Both the position numbers and the translations under genes were made by a program. Under the pieces are notes generated by a model. It saw only the letters and a list, made by a program, of their open reading frames with translations. It made no database searches and was not told the origin of the DNA. From Tragulus kanchil (Eukaryota; Chordata; Mammalia; Artiodactyla; Tragulidae): DNA of 64,000 nucleotides. The DNA lies in the NCBI GenBank assembly GCA_022376925.1, contig JAIOJX010000025.1:93089608-93153607 (forward strand), read 5' to 3'. Position 1 is the first letter of the stretch, and every line of letters starts with the position of its first letter. Below are positions 47,971-60,002 of the stretch, piece by piece.

Positions 47971-49710
47971 TCATGAGTACTTCCACTTGAAGGAATCACA
48001 GGCAACTGTATAGACAAAGCAATTTATGTGATTGTATATGAGGAATGAGCATTTGCTACTGTGAGGGCTAGATAAGGAGGAATTCAAGAGCCTGGTCAGT
48101 CATAACTGAGACAGGAAGGTCTAGACAGAGACCTGATATCTGCTCACTGGATACACACTGACTGACAAAGGATGACAAGAAACAGGCTGAGATGTCTCAC
48201 AAAAGGCCCTGATTTGCAAACTAAAGAGTTTGAGATATTTACCAGGAACACTGAGTGCCTTATCCCAGTTCCCTAGATCATGGAAGGGAACTATCTTCAA
48301 CTCTTGTCAGTTTCCTTTTAGCTACATCTAAGTGCTGTTGTTCCAGGTTGGATTTTCCCCAGCTTTATTATTTTAATACTTTTGAATTCTTCCTGATCTA
48401 AGACTATGGCTTTTTGGCAACCTGACATCTATCTTTCACAAGGATCCATTTGCACTTTCCATTCTGAAAACTCTTTGTTTCTCCCACTTTCTCTAAAATT
48501 TATAAATTACCATCAATCATTTTTTCCCTGGGAAATTACTTTTATGCTATCAATTTTTAAATACTTTAGATTTTCCTCTCCAAATACATTTTATTGTGTT
48601 CATCCCTAGACTGACTCTTACCACACCTATTAAGAAAAGCATATTATATAACCATAACCCCCATCTCTTCTGACCACAGAAGGTGGGAAAGTAATAGCAT
48701 AGAAAACAGCAGAGATACAGCAGGAAACTTCAGCCAACTTAGCTGCCTTGGCCCACCTTCCAAAAACATCCCTTGGTTCACACTTTATGTTAAAGTCTGA
48801 AATAATCCTTTTCTGGCCTGTCAATTAAACGTATAAACAGCATATTTGAAATACCTAATATATAAGTAAAAATATATTCAGAGATAATTAAATTCAGTTG
48901 ACAACTCAACCTCAAATCATAAATATATACACATTAACATTCTGCCTAGAAATGAACTTACATCCTAATTCTAGAAATAATGAAATATTTTTCTACTAGA
49001 TCAAGTTTGGGGTTCTCAACTCTACCCTAGACAAGTAAGATTTTGAGTTTCCAGTCTATAAGTTCTTAGTTCTTTTTAAAGCATTTATCCCTTTCTACTA
49101 ACCTCAGCATATTGGTAAAATTAAAACATCGTCCTTTATTTTTCATTTATAGTTACAGTCTAACTTCACACAACCTATAGAAGACAAATGGGGCAAATTT
49201 AAATGACAGAAAGAATTATAAAGATAATTTATAATTCTACACTACTTTTTAAATGTCTGCATGAATCAAGCAGCTTAATTGCAGATCTGTACAAATTTGT
49301 GGTAAGTAGACAAAATGGCTATAAGGAAGCCACAGTTCTCTCTACAGTCAGTTTGTATTCTCTATGGAGCATACACATGCACTAAACTGGGTTTCTCCAC
49401 CCCTATGATTATTCCTTAGATAACACTGACAGGACTGCCCTCTACTGACAGCAGTTGCACTTCAATGTGATGATTTAAAAATCACCATGTGCTTTGACCA
49501 GATTAGGACATCTTTGAGAATCAAGAATATATATCTTTTTCATATTGTTCTCAAAACTCTACAAATTTTCTTTCTAAAAATAAAAACTACATATCTGTAC
49601 AATCTGACAAAAATTTCAAAACTTCATATGCTTTATCTAAAAACATTAAACGATACTATCACATAACAAAGATTTAAACACAACAAAAGATATAAACACA
49701 ATCTATGTGA
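47971..49710. other. unique-looking sequence, no gene seen
   Basis: 1.7 kb without SINEs. The antisense frame 48630-48824 (64 codons) was inspected as a possible exon, but it has no clear splice context or family. Confidence 0.35.
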
Positions 49711-51060
49711 CTAGAATCAAGATGGCAGAACAGAAGGATGCAGAACTCAACTTCTCCTACAGATATGTTAAAAATATGCCTACATGTGAAACAGTACTCA
49801 CTGAAAACTAACTGGAGATAAACAAAAAGAATCCGATGCAGTCAAGGCTGTAAAAGATCCACACAGAATTAAGTAGGAAGGGAAGAAAAATGATCTGGTT
49901 GGGTCCTCACCCTGTTGGAGGGGACTCAGAAGAAAAGAGACATTACAGGTGGAGATCCGCCCTGTGGAGTGAGCAGTTCAAGCCACATACTGGGTGCCAC
50001 AGCCCTGGGGTCTGACAAAGGGAAGACAAGCCCTCTTGGTGGTTGGAGGGGCTGCTGGGACTAACAGGAAGGCTGTGGGAAGCCTGAACTCAGCTCATGA
50101 GACACACAGAAATGCTTTCTTTCTCTCAAAGCAGGGCAGAGAGAGTAGACTGAAAAATCTAAATGTAACTGACTCATTTCCCAGGACAGCTACAGGGTGT
50201 GCTTGCCTCCTATTGCAGCACCACACTAGGTCAAGGGCGCCCACCACTGAGGAAGAGTCTCAACTATAGAACACCAAAGAGGCTCAAACCCTATGTGAGA
50301 GCTGAACAGGGAGGTGGCAGCCATTACCGTTGCTGCTTGGAGGGGGCATCAGAGGCTGAATGATCTCTGACAACAGCCAGACCACCACAGCCTGTGTACC
50401 AGCACTGAATACCACACCAGTCCCTCTCGCCCCAACACTGCTCCCCCTTGGCGTAAAGGTGCTGGTACTGGAATGAGGAAGAATGCTCACGCACTGAAAG
50501 GAAACTGAGCCAGCTTGGTCCTGAAACTAAAGCTTCTTCTCTAGCAAGCTGGGGCCTGATCCTGGTCCCAGTGGGTTGGTGACGGCCAGTGAACAGAGGG
50601 CAAGCCCTGCCTATACCTGGCTCTGACCGTAGCCCCTCATCCTACCAAGGTGATAGCTGTCAGCATACCCTGAGGAAGGACGTGACTTGTGTAGACAACA
50701 AATTCAGCTCTCTCACCAAAGCCACTGGGCACATGCAGACTGCATAGGAATGCTCCTACATAAGGATGCCTTATCGACCTCAACACAGGTAACTGCTTAG
50801 CCTACTTTCATAGAGACAGAAAGATAAGGAAAATGAGGGGATAGAGGGACTTGTTTCAATGGAAAGCACAAGAGAATCCCTTGGGGAAAGAAAAACCAAT
50901 AAAACAGAGATAAACAATTTACCAGATAGAGTTCAAAGCATTAGTAATAAGAATCCTAACTGAATTAGGGGACAGGACAAATGGACACAGAGATTTTTAA
51001 CAAGAGACTAGAAAATATAATATAGAACCAGTTAGAACTGTTTTTAGAACTTTTTCAACA
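49711..51060 (+). mobile_element. L1 5' end (5' UTR into ORF1 region), fragment
   Basis: Starts agaatcaagatggcagaaca, the hallmark artiodactyl L1 5' terminus, then a GC-richer 5' UTR, and later ataaaacagagataaacaat / gaatcctaactgaattaggg as at the ORF1 start. It then breaks off; no ORF2 follows. Frames are broken. From 50227 the sequence is repeated by D16. Confidence 0.78.
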
Positions 51061-52368
51061 ATTTTGAGTCTGGAATTTTACCTGTCATCTAGTTTTACTA
51101 AGGAAAATTTGTGTATAGTTTTATCTTTCTTGTATACTTCTAATGATTTCTTAGAGGAGGAAAATCATGACTATATGTTCCCAATTTTAAACTGGAAGTC
51201 CTTTTAAAAATCTTACTTTATTCAATACAATGTATTTCTATAAGTCAAGTCAAATCCCTCATAGAATGACAATTTAAATGCATAACAGAGGAACACCCCA
51301 CAAAATAGGTCAAGGGCGCCCACCACTGAGGAAGAGTCTCAACTATAGAACACCAAAGAGGCTCAAACCCTATGTGAGAGCTGAACAGGGAGGTGGCAGC
51401 CATTACCGTTGCTGCTTGGAGGGGGCATCAGAGGCTGAATGATCTCTGACAACAGCCAGACCACCACAGCCTGTGTACCAGCACTGAATACCACACCAGT
51501 CCCTCTCGCCCCAACACTGCTCCCCCTTGGCGTAAAGGTGCTGGTACTGGAATGAGGAAGAATGCTCACGCACTGAAAGGAAACTGAGCCAGCTTGGTCC
51601 TGAAACTAAAGCTTCTTCTCTAGCAAGCTGGGGCCTGATCCTGGTCCCAGTGGGTTGGTGACGGCCAGTGAACAGAGGGCAAGCCCTGCCTATACCTGGC
51701 TCTGACCGTAGCCCCTCATCCTACCAAGGTGATAGCTGTCAGCATACCCTGAGGAAGGACGTGACTTGTGTAGACAACAAATTCAGCTCTCTCACCAAAG
51801 CCACTGGGCACATGCAGACTGCATAGGAATGCTCCTACATAAGGATGCCTTATCGACCTCAACACAGGTAACTGCTTAGCCTACTTTCATAGAGACAGAA
51901 AGATAAGGAAAATGAGGGGATAGAGGGACTTGTTTCAATGGAAAGCACAAGAGAATCCCTTGGGGAAAGAAAAACCAATAAAACAGAGATAAACAATTTA
52001 CCAGATAGAGTTCAAAGCATTAGTAATAAGAATCCTAACTGAATTAGGGGACAGGACAAATGGACACAGAGATTTTTAACAAGAGACTAGAAAATATAAT
52101 ATAGAACCAGTTAGAACTGTTTTTAGAACTTTTTTCAACAATTTTTGAGTCTGGAATTTTACCTGTCATCTAGTTTTACTAAGGAAAATTTGTGTATAGT
52201 TTTATCTTTCTTGTATACTTCTAATGATTTCTTAGAGGAGGGAAAATCATGACTATATGTTCCCAATTTTAAACTGGAAGTCCTTTTTAAAAATCTTACT
52301 TTATTCAATACAATGTATTTCTATAAGTCAAGTCAAATCCCTCATAGAATGACAATTTAAATGCATAA
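50227..52368. repeat. D16: 1079-bp head-to-tail duplication
   Basis: Copy 1 50227-51285, copy 2 51306-52368, 20-bp unmatched spacer. Single-base homopolymer losses cluster in the last 250 bp of copy 1 (cttttt/ctttttt, atttttg/attttg, aggagga/aggaggga). Confidence 0.93.
51306..52135 (+). mobile_element. L1 5' UTR/ORF1 fragment (copy through D16)
   Basis: Repeats 50227-51060. Not a separate insertion. Confidence 0.75.
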
Positions 52369-53968
52369 ACACAATTATTTTGATATATATTTGCTTTTTT
52401 TAAAAATTCAGTTTCCTTTGACCAAAATACAGATTGATTTTAATTATCTGTTTTAAGGCATTGTCCTTTTAAAATTAAGTTGCCCTAGTGCAATTTGTAG
52501 ATTCATACACAAACTTTTCCATACAGTTTCAAGAAGTTCAGAGAACTCTTCAAGGCTTCTAATGCTTGTCATGACCTATTTTGAAATTAAGAAGGAAGTT
52601 GAATGTAAGAGTCTCACACTCAAAATACAAAATCATTTATAATAAAGAAGAAAAACTTGCCTTTGATGTCACCACCAAAGCAGGGAAATTAAAATACCAA
52701 ACAAGCTAGAACCTATTTTAACAACCCATCACAAATATTATTTAAATGGTTATTTATTTTGAAATAATCATGATACCTATGATTTAACCTAAAATATCAC
52801 TATTTCCAAACATGAATATGAGTGAACTCAGCAAGTATTTACTCAACATAGTTTTAAAAAGATGATTGACTTATCTTCAAATTTTTTGGTTAATGTTGCA
52901 AGTTGATTGCAATTAAATTTCTTTATAGATAAAAGCTTAGCCAGATTATACAGACTACACAGTAATGTCATAGGAAATAAAGATTAGATACAAAATATAA
53001 CATAATGTTAAAATGGCATTTCATCTGTTTTACTTTTACATCAGGCCCAAAGGGAAAACAGGGCCATTGATGTCAGCTGCCCTCCATTTCAAATGATCTT
53101 GCTAAAACATTTATGCACGATATGCAAAGGAGGCAGTCCAAAATATGTTTGCATTCGTTGGCTCATTATCTATTTAGGGATATGTAAGTCATTGAAGAAA
53201 CCTAATAATGGGATAATTTCTTTAGCACAAGTTACCCAAATACAATGGAAATTTACCTATCTCTCACTCTTGAGGTAGGGAAGAAAGTGCCTCTTCCTCA
53301 CCTCAAGGCTACTGAATGAATTAAACAAGGTACTGCTGAGAGAACTGAATGTCTGTCTACTAATGTTTGGAGAACATAAATATCTGGTATTGACTCCTAC
53401 CTAAGAAATTTCAAAGGAAAAAGTCTGAACCTGAGTGTAATGAGTAAAGAAAAAAGGCTGTTTTCCATCCCTGGTAGGTCAGATGCAGATTTTGGAGAAA
53501 AGAGCCACACAAGAATCATTTAAGGGGAACACCCTCTTCTCGAGAGTTAGATGCCAGGAACAAGGAGCCTTTAGCCAGAAGAGATCAAAGATGTAAAAGT
53601 AGCTGGGAGACTGGGAGACCAGGGAAACATAGGAAACAACTAGGAAACATTTCTCACAGCATAAGATCTGAATTGGGTTTGTTTATTCTCCTTCAACAGA
53701 AGAATACCTAAGAAATCCATTAAATATTTTAGAAAAAAAGAACGGACTTTAGGAATTTGCCGTACAGATTCCTACGCAGGTGTCATACACAGAGGGCAGC
53801 AAATGTAAGCTACATCTGCCTCTGTCAATAGGATTTTCTTCATACCACCTTTGCTTCCTCCAGAACCAACTCAAGAAGTTACAGTGGCACTCTGCTGGAG
53901 AAGAGACGTTGAAAAGTATTAGAACAAGGTGTGGAAGTGGAGAAGCGGCCACACTCTCTTTCTCTGCT
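52369..53968. other. unique-looking AT-rich sequence, no gene seen
   Basis: 1.6 kb with no SINE, LTR or plausible frame recognised. Confidence 0.4.
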
Positions 53969-54409
53969 TTGATAGTTAATCTTGTGTATCAATTTATGCC
54001 CAAATAGCTGATACATGTTATTTCAGAGTGTGTTGGTGAGGTTGTTTCCAAAAGAGATTAGCATTTGAATCCGAGTGAGTGAGGATCACCCTTACTAATG
54101 CAGGTAGACATCATCCATCTGTTGAGGGCTTGAATCATAGAGCAACAAGTCAGAGGAGGAGTGAATTTTCTCTCTTTGCTTGGTCTGGAACATCCATTTT
54201 CTCCTGTCCCTGGACACCAGTGCTCCTGGTTCTCAGACCTTCTGATTCAGACTGAATTATACCACTGGCTTTCGCAGCTTACAGACTATAGACCAAGAGA
54301 TTTTTTTGCCTCTTTATTTTCGTGAGCCAATATCTATAATAAATTTTTGCATCTTTCTCTTTCTCACTCTCTCTCTCTTGTTTCTCTGGGGGGCCCTGAT
54401 AAATACAAC
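53969..54409 (+). mobile_element. ancient mammalian repeat with TG...CA ends, family not assigned
   Basis: tgatagttaatcttgtgtat, gagattagcatttgaatccg, gtagacatcatccatctgtt, aatttttgcatc and gggccctgataaataca match in order a widespread old mammalian repeat. I cannot say whether it is an LTR or an L1 3' end. It has an internal CT-rich run (54353-54378). Confidence 0.5.
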
Positions 54410-55555
54410 TGCTAAAGGCTTCCTAAGCTGAAGTAGGACGTTTGTCGCTGGCGTGAAAAAAGGGCTTTTATTCCAGTGCAATAAAGAGATTAGATCATTA
54501 AAAGAGGCCATGTATCTCATTTGCAACATTGAGTCTGAACAGATGATTAGAATTTAGTGAAATCAGCATAATCTTCCTTATAAAACATTAGGAATAGCAC
54601 AAGAATTTTATTTTCCTCCTCTTCACCACTCCTTCTCTTCACCTGCTCGGTGAGGGAGATATTCCTGACCTAGAGTTATCGTGATGACTGAACACACAGT
54701 ACCCAACATTAGCCAGAAGAGACTACAGCAATTTCTCAGCCACATAGACTATACAACCCAGGTGATGAGGGCATCACATGCCATGTAGGGTCACATGGAG
54801 GTTGTGTCTGGGAACACATGAATAAGCAGGGGCTGTGAGAGGCTTTGTAGTAACAAGAGGGTGAGGTAAGCTTTGGTTTATGGGACAATGAATTGGCTTG
54901 TTTGAATAATTCTTGCACTGGCGGGGAACTGAAGCCTGGAACTCCAGGACCATGCCAGGTCCTATGATAATAGGTTGTTAGACTAGGGTTCTTTATCTGC
55001 AGGAGCAGGGGGAAGGGGACCTGCGGTTAGGTCATTACTGGTTCTTCCAGTTCTACAGATGTCAAGGTCACATTAACATAGAGCCTCAATTTCAGGCCTA
55101 CACCACAATGTAAAAAGACCAGAGAAAAGAAATTGAATATTTAGAGTATAACCAGTATATCAGAATATCGGAGATGTGGAGCAACAGGAAGGGAAAGACA
55201 TGAGGAGACTGGAAAAATAAGCAGGGACCAGAATATAGAGTTTCAAATGCCCTGCTACAGAGTTTTTCCCCCTAAGTGCAAAGGGAAAGCATTAAACAAT
55301 CTTAAGTAACATAACATCTTGAGATGTGTTTTCTGTTTGTTTGTTTAGAAGTCTCTCGAGCTACAATAAAGTAAATGTTTGGGAGAAGGGCACAGGCCAG
55401 AGGTCAGCAGACAAATTAGCAGGCCATTGGAGTGTCTAACAGAGTAAAATGCACCAAGAGTAATTTTGGGAATAGAAAGATATGGATGTATCTTAGAAAC
55501 TTAAGCATAAAGAAGAATTATGTTTTCTGAATTTAGCAACTAGATAAATGATACG
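54410..55555. other. no gene seen
   Basis: Includes a GC-richer patch (54910-55030) which might be an undefined LTR piece. Nothing firm. Confidence 0.35.
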
Positions 55556-55559
55556 TCTT

Positions 55560-55745
55560 TAACTGGTGGCTCAGCTGGTAAAGAATCCACCTGCAATGCA
55601 GGTTCGATTCCTAGGTTGGGAAGATCCCCTAGAGAAGAGAATGGCCAATGCACTACATACTTTTGAATCCCATGGACAGAGGAGCCTTGTGAGTTACAGT
55701 CCATGGGGTTGCAAAGATTCAGACATGACTGAGCCACTTTAATTT
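55560..55745 (+). mobile_element. Bov-tA SINE with 10-bp internal loss
   Basis: taactggtggctcagctggt, caatgcaggttcgattccta (the usual agacccrg before ggttcgat is absent), cctagagaagagaatggcca, then agacatgactgagccacttt. Confidence 0.88.
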
Positions 55746-56017
55746 TCACCGTTAAAAAAAATAAGACACAATTTAGAAACAGAAATGTTCTATTCACAAA
55801 ATTATGATAAATTGATCTTATGGTAGAAGATTAATTTGTATATATTTAAATAGGCTTTTCTACTTCCTGTTTTTAATGATTATTAAAATATAACACAGTA
55901 GAATCAATATCTAGGTAACATGAATCAATCAACAAACTTTCAACATACCCACTAGATGTTAAACATAGTACTCTCAAAGAATTTTTACTAGTTGAGTATC
56001 TTGAGATCAAATTCATT

Positions 56018-56038
56018 AAAAAAAAAAAAAAAAAAAAA
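56018..56038. repeat. poly(A) run of about 21
   Basis: Isolated A-run before a diverged SINE; probably the tail of an element not otherwise recognised. Confidence 0.8.
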
Positions 56039-56074
56039 TCCCTGGTAGCACACAGTGGTATTTGTTACACAGCC

Positions 56075-56249
56075 AGGTGGCTCAGTGGTAAAGAATCTGC
56101 GTGCCAATATAGGAGACTCAGAAGATTTGTTTTTGATCCTAGGGTCCAGGAGAGCCCCTGAAGAAGGAAATGGCAACCCATTCCAGTATTCTTGCCTAGG
56201 AAATCTCATGGACAGAGGAGCCTGGTGGGATAGAGAAGTTCATGGGGTC
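56075..56249 (+). mobile_element. Bov-tA SINE, left part, split by an LTR
   Basis: ggtggctcagtggtaaagaa, caacccattccagtattctt, gaggagcctggtgggata, ending catggggtc. The rest of the SINE resumes at 56736 after the LTR. Confidence 0.88.
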
Positions 56250-56731
56250 TGTGAAATGAAAGTGTCTCCTGCCATATCAATAAATAAGAAATGTCACAGG
56301 CATCAGCAATTTCTGACCTCCAAATGTGAATAAGGGCTCCCAAAACTGTGATCCAGCGATGATGCCACCTCCCAAAGTGATTGCTGAGGAGCTAGGGGAA
56401 AGAAAGAAGCAACTAACTGGCACTCCTTAAGGAGAACAAGGAAACAGGTTGACCCCAGATAGCTGAGGTGCATATGAAAAGAATAAATTCAATAAGCCCA
56501 GAGGTTTGCATCTTCCCATATAGAGAATGCAACATTCCTTAACTTGATACCTGATCTTTGATGTTCAGACTGCCTGTTCACTTTGCTATCAACAGTTACT
56601 CCCTGCCTCCTTGGATCAGTTTTCTCAGAGCTACTCTGAGGAGGCTGTCTCCCAGGTTCAGAGTCCTCAACATTCCAACCAAATAAAGTAACTCTGTGCT
56701 TTCAGGTTGCATGTATTTTTTTCAGTTCACA
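56250..56731 (+). mobile_element. complete solo LTR (family A) inserted in a SINE
   Basis: 482 bp. Begins TGTGAA and ends TTCACA (perfect 6-bp terminal inverted repeat). Flanked by the 4-bp target-site duplication GGTC (56246-56249 and 56732-56735). Contains agaataaattcaat and a terminal AAATAAAGTAACTC poly(A) signal. A 4-bp duplication fits a gammaretrovirus-like (class I) origin. Related to the antisense LTR at 37085-37541. No coding region, so the internal part was lost by LTR-LTR recombination. Confidence 0.88.
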
Positions 56732-56770
56732 GGTCCAAGGAGTCGGACAGGGCTGAGGGCCTGAGCATGA
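56732..56770 (+). mobile_element. Bov-tA SINE, right part after the LTR
   Basis: ggtccaaggagtcggacagg then gctgagggcctgagcatg is the SINE tail expected directly after catggggtc at 56249. Confidence 0.85.
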
Positions 56771-56781
56771 AAGTAAATGAC

Positions 56782-56962
56782 TGTTGACTAAAAAAAGATG
56801 AACAACTTGAGAGTTGTGGGTTAAGTTTTATTTGGGGCACAATCAGGATTGCAACCCAGTAGGCAGCATTTCAGATGGCTCTGCGAGACTGCTCCAAAGA
56901 GGCAGAGGAGGAAATTCAATATAAGCATTTTGGTGTCCAGGAGTTCATATGCTATTTTTTTT

Positions 56963-56996
<34 letters not shown>

Positions 56997-57618
56997 TTGG
57001 GCGGGGGTCGGGTTGGGGAGGGAGGGGAGCGGGCGGGCCACTTCTATTGGTCTTTCATTTCTCTATTTTCATCAGTCTTTGTTCTTTGGCTCCTGTGGGC
57101 CTCTCATCGCGGTGGCGTCTGTCGTTGCAGAGCGCCGGCTCTGGGCGCATGCGCTCCAGAGCTCCGGCTCGGTGATTGGACACATCAGTCCAGCCGCTCT
57201 GTGGCACGTGGGATCTTCCCAGACCAGGGCTCAAACCGGCACCCCTTGCACTGCAAGGCGGTATCCTTACCCACTGGACCACCAGGGGAAGCCCCTCAAA
57301 TGCTATTAAACAAAGGGTTTCCATAGAGTTTTGTTTTACAAATGGTTTGGGTCAATCATGAGGATGCAATGTCTTTGTGAAGGAATTTAGCCCTTTTCTA
57401 GGTGTGAGGAGATGCAAAGATTGAGATGGTAAAAACTGTTCCTAAAAGCATTTTCCTATCTAAAGACCTGTTCCACCAGATTCCCAGGAGCACTGAGTGC
57501 CTTGCCCCACCCTGATTTTCTCCAAGGGGGTGTTGAAAGTCAACAGCTCCCAACAGCACAGTGTTCAATCTGCAGAGGCAGATGGCAAATGCCCTTGTTG
57601 TTCATTTGTAGTTGACAT
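56782..57618 (-). mobile_element. LTR, family B, antisense, interrupted by a CHR SINE
   Basis: Reverse complement aligns with 57882-58383: gcatttgccatctgcctctg, gctgttgggagctg, gtctttagatagg, tttgcatctcctca, then ccccaaataaaacttaaccc and ctctcaagttgtt. Net length about 480 bp after removing the SINE. The two copies face away from each other (divergent). Confidence 0.78.
56957..57299 (-). mobile_element. CHR-type SINE in LTR B, with target-site duplication
   Basis: Tail first: T/(TTTA)n (56957-56999), G-rich gggcgggggtcgggttgggg, then the body and the head complement ccaccaggggaagcccc. Flanked by atgctatt at 56949-56956 and 57300-57307 (8 bp). Open frames of 125-144 codons here are SINE shadows. 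Confidence 0.88.
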
Positions 57619-57881
57619 GATCAAAATAGAAAATAAGTTTCCTAAAAGTATTCAAAAATTTCTGGTAATATCATAGTGAAAACTCTCAAAACACAAAATT
57701 TTTAATTGTTATCTATTATCTATAAGTTCTGCTTCTAGAAATTTATGCTAGGAAGATGGTAAAGACATTTCAAATAAAAAACGTGAGACAAAAAAAGTGA
57801 TAAACAGTGAAGTCAACACTTCCTCTAAAGGTCCTGCTTATAGGTGTAATAAACAATCTTCTTTTTGAGCATGCTTGAGAT

Positions 57882-58383
57882 CCGTCAACTACAAATTGGC
57901 ATTTACCAATTGCATTGCCAATGACTGGACAACAAGGGCATTTGCCATCTGCCTCTGCAGAGGCTGACCCCTGTGCTGTTGGGAGCTGCTGACCTTCAAC
58001 ACCTCGTGAGGAAGTTCAGGGTGGACTTAGGCACTCTGTGCTCCAGAGAATTGGGTGGGGCAGGTCTTTAGATAGGCTGATGTTTTTAGGAACAGATTTT
58101 TATTATCTCAATCCTTGCATCTCCTCATAGTTAGAAAAGCAGTAAATCCCTTCCTTCGACATCAGATCCTTGTGACTAAGTGAAAACCCTTTGCAAAATG
58201 ACTATTTATTGGCACTGAACTCCCTCTACATCAAAATCTTATATATTGATTTTCCTTCTGCTGCCTCTTTGGAGCTGTCTCTCAGAGCTATATGAGGTGC
58301 TGTATCCCAGGCTGCACTCCTAATTGTGCCCCAAATAAAACTTAACCCAAAACTCTCAAGTTGTTTATCTTTTTTAGTAGACA
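57882..58383 (+). mobile_element. LTR, family B, sense
   Basis: Uninterrupted partner of 56782-57618. Contains aattgtgccccaaataaaac (poly(A) signal) and U5-like ctctcaagttgtttatct. Homology to the other arm begins at gtcaactacaaa; a 25-30 bp insertion (57897-57925) occurs in this copy only. Confidence 0.75.
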
Positions 58384-58828
58384 GATCAAAAGAGCACCCC
58401 TCTGAAGATTAAACAAAAGACCCAATTAGGTAGTTGAGTTGCTTTCCATCAATGTCTCCTCTTCCTTTTTACTTCATCCTCAAGGGATGAAATCTATGTA
58501 AAATACAGAAAAGAATGAAAACAGGCTGACAAAGATATCTTTAATTGCCTATGGCTTCCTTGCTATTATTCTTCAGCACTGATTTTTTGTTTGTTTGTTT
58601 ATCAAACTCACTTTTAGTCTGCTTCCCCCACTATTCAAAAACAACCTTGTTATATCTCTTTAATTAATTATTCACAGACTTCCTGAGCTTAAAAGGTTCA
58701 AAAAATGTTTACTTTTCAATGGGGCCTTAAAAACACAAATGATTAAAAAAGTCCTCTTTTTACTTAAAAGTTCTGCTTCTAGAAATTTATATTAGGAACA
58801 TAGTGAAAAAATTATGACTGTGTGTCTA
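58384..58828. other. no gene; partial similarity to 57700-57760
   Basis: agttctgcttctagaaattt at 58768 recurs at 57727, with aggaa(c/g)at(a/g) following in both. It may be an old element lying on both sides of the right LTR. Confidence 0.4.
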
Positions 58829-58914
58829 GAATGGTATTCTTGGAATATTTTGTTTTTCTTTTGAACTTTTTATTTTGTACTGGGGTAAGAGAGCAGTAAA
58901 ATTGATGGTTTTCA

Positions 58915-59283
58915 AACTGTGGTGCTGGAAAAGACTTTTGAAAGTCCCTTGGACAGCAAGGAGATCAAACCAGTCAATCTTAAAAGGAAATCAACACCAT
59001 TCATTGAAAGAACTGAAGCTGAAGCTGAAGTTGAAGCTGAAGCCTCAACACTTTGGCCATCTGATGTGAAGAGTCAAGTCACTGGAAAGACCCTGATGTA
59101 GGGAAAGACTGAAGGCAGAAGAGAAGGGAGTGACAGAGGATGAGATAGTTGGATGGCATCAGTGATACAATGGACATGTACTTGGGCAAACTCCAGGAGA
59201 TGGTCGGGGATAGGGAGGCTTGGTGAGCTGCAGTCCATGAGGTTGTGAACAGTTGGACACAACTTCGTGACTGAACAACAAAC
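58915..59283 (+). mobile_element. BovB 3' end, sense
   Basis: gtggtgctggaaaagacttt, cttggacagcaaggagatca, a GAAGCT-type hexamer run (59019-59050; gaagctgaagctgaagttga), then gatagttggatggcatcagt and the terminal cgtgactgaacaac. 5'-truncated. Confidence 0.9.
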
Positions 59284-60002
59284 AGTCAGTTAACAATGTT
59301 CTGATTTCAGATGAACAGCAAAGGGACTCAGCTGTACATATTCATGTATCCATTCTCTACCAACTCCCCTCTTATCCAGGCTGCCATATAACATTGGGTG
59401 CTCTTTGATTTTTAACAATGGAAATTTAGTCATCACCAATATTAATGTCAAAAATAGTTTGGTTATATAATAATAGTGTAACTGTACAATAAAATATTAT
59501 ATCATCTTTAAAAATTATAAAGTAACAGAGTATTATCTGAAAATACATAGACGATATATTATTACATTGAAAAGAATCTAATAGGAGAGTATTATGACAT
59601 GGTGACTATCTATATGCATAAGGAATTCAGAAAAGAATTACTCAACAGGTAAATAGTAGCAACCCTAAAGGATATGGCATTAAAAAGCTACTCTGACTTC
59701 CTCTCTACCATCTGAAATTTTATAAATACAGTATGTTATTTGAAAAAATAAGATATATTATGAAAGGACTTCCACTATTCTCTTATGAGGTGCTTTGTGG
59801 ACAACACTTTTTTAGACAGAAAATCATATATGATCAAATGATATAAAAACTCCTTCTTCTATGGTTTCATCTTGATTCTACTACTGAACTTCCCCAGCAA
59901 CTAAAAATTTTTCTTGGAATGGTATTCTTGGAATATTTTGTTTTTCTTTTGAACTTTTTATTTTGTACTGGGGTAAGAGAGCAGTAAAATTGATGGTTTT
60001 CA

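Noticed and set aside
48630..48824. Possible short exon on the minus strand (64 codons)
   Set aside because: No convincing splice sites, no neighbouring exons and no family resemblance; a chance frame is more likely.
56875..57309. 144- and 125-codon sense open frames
   Set aside because: They coincide with the antisense CHR SINE inserted in LTR B; the same peptide style appears at every CHR copy (e.g. 62504-62758).
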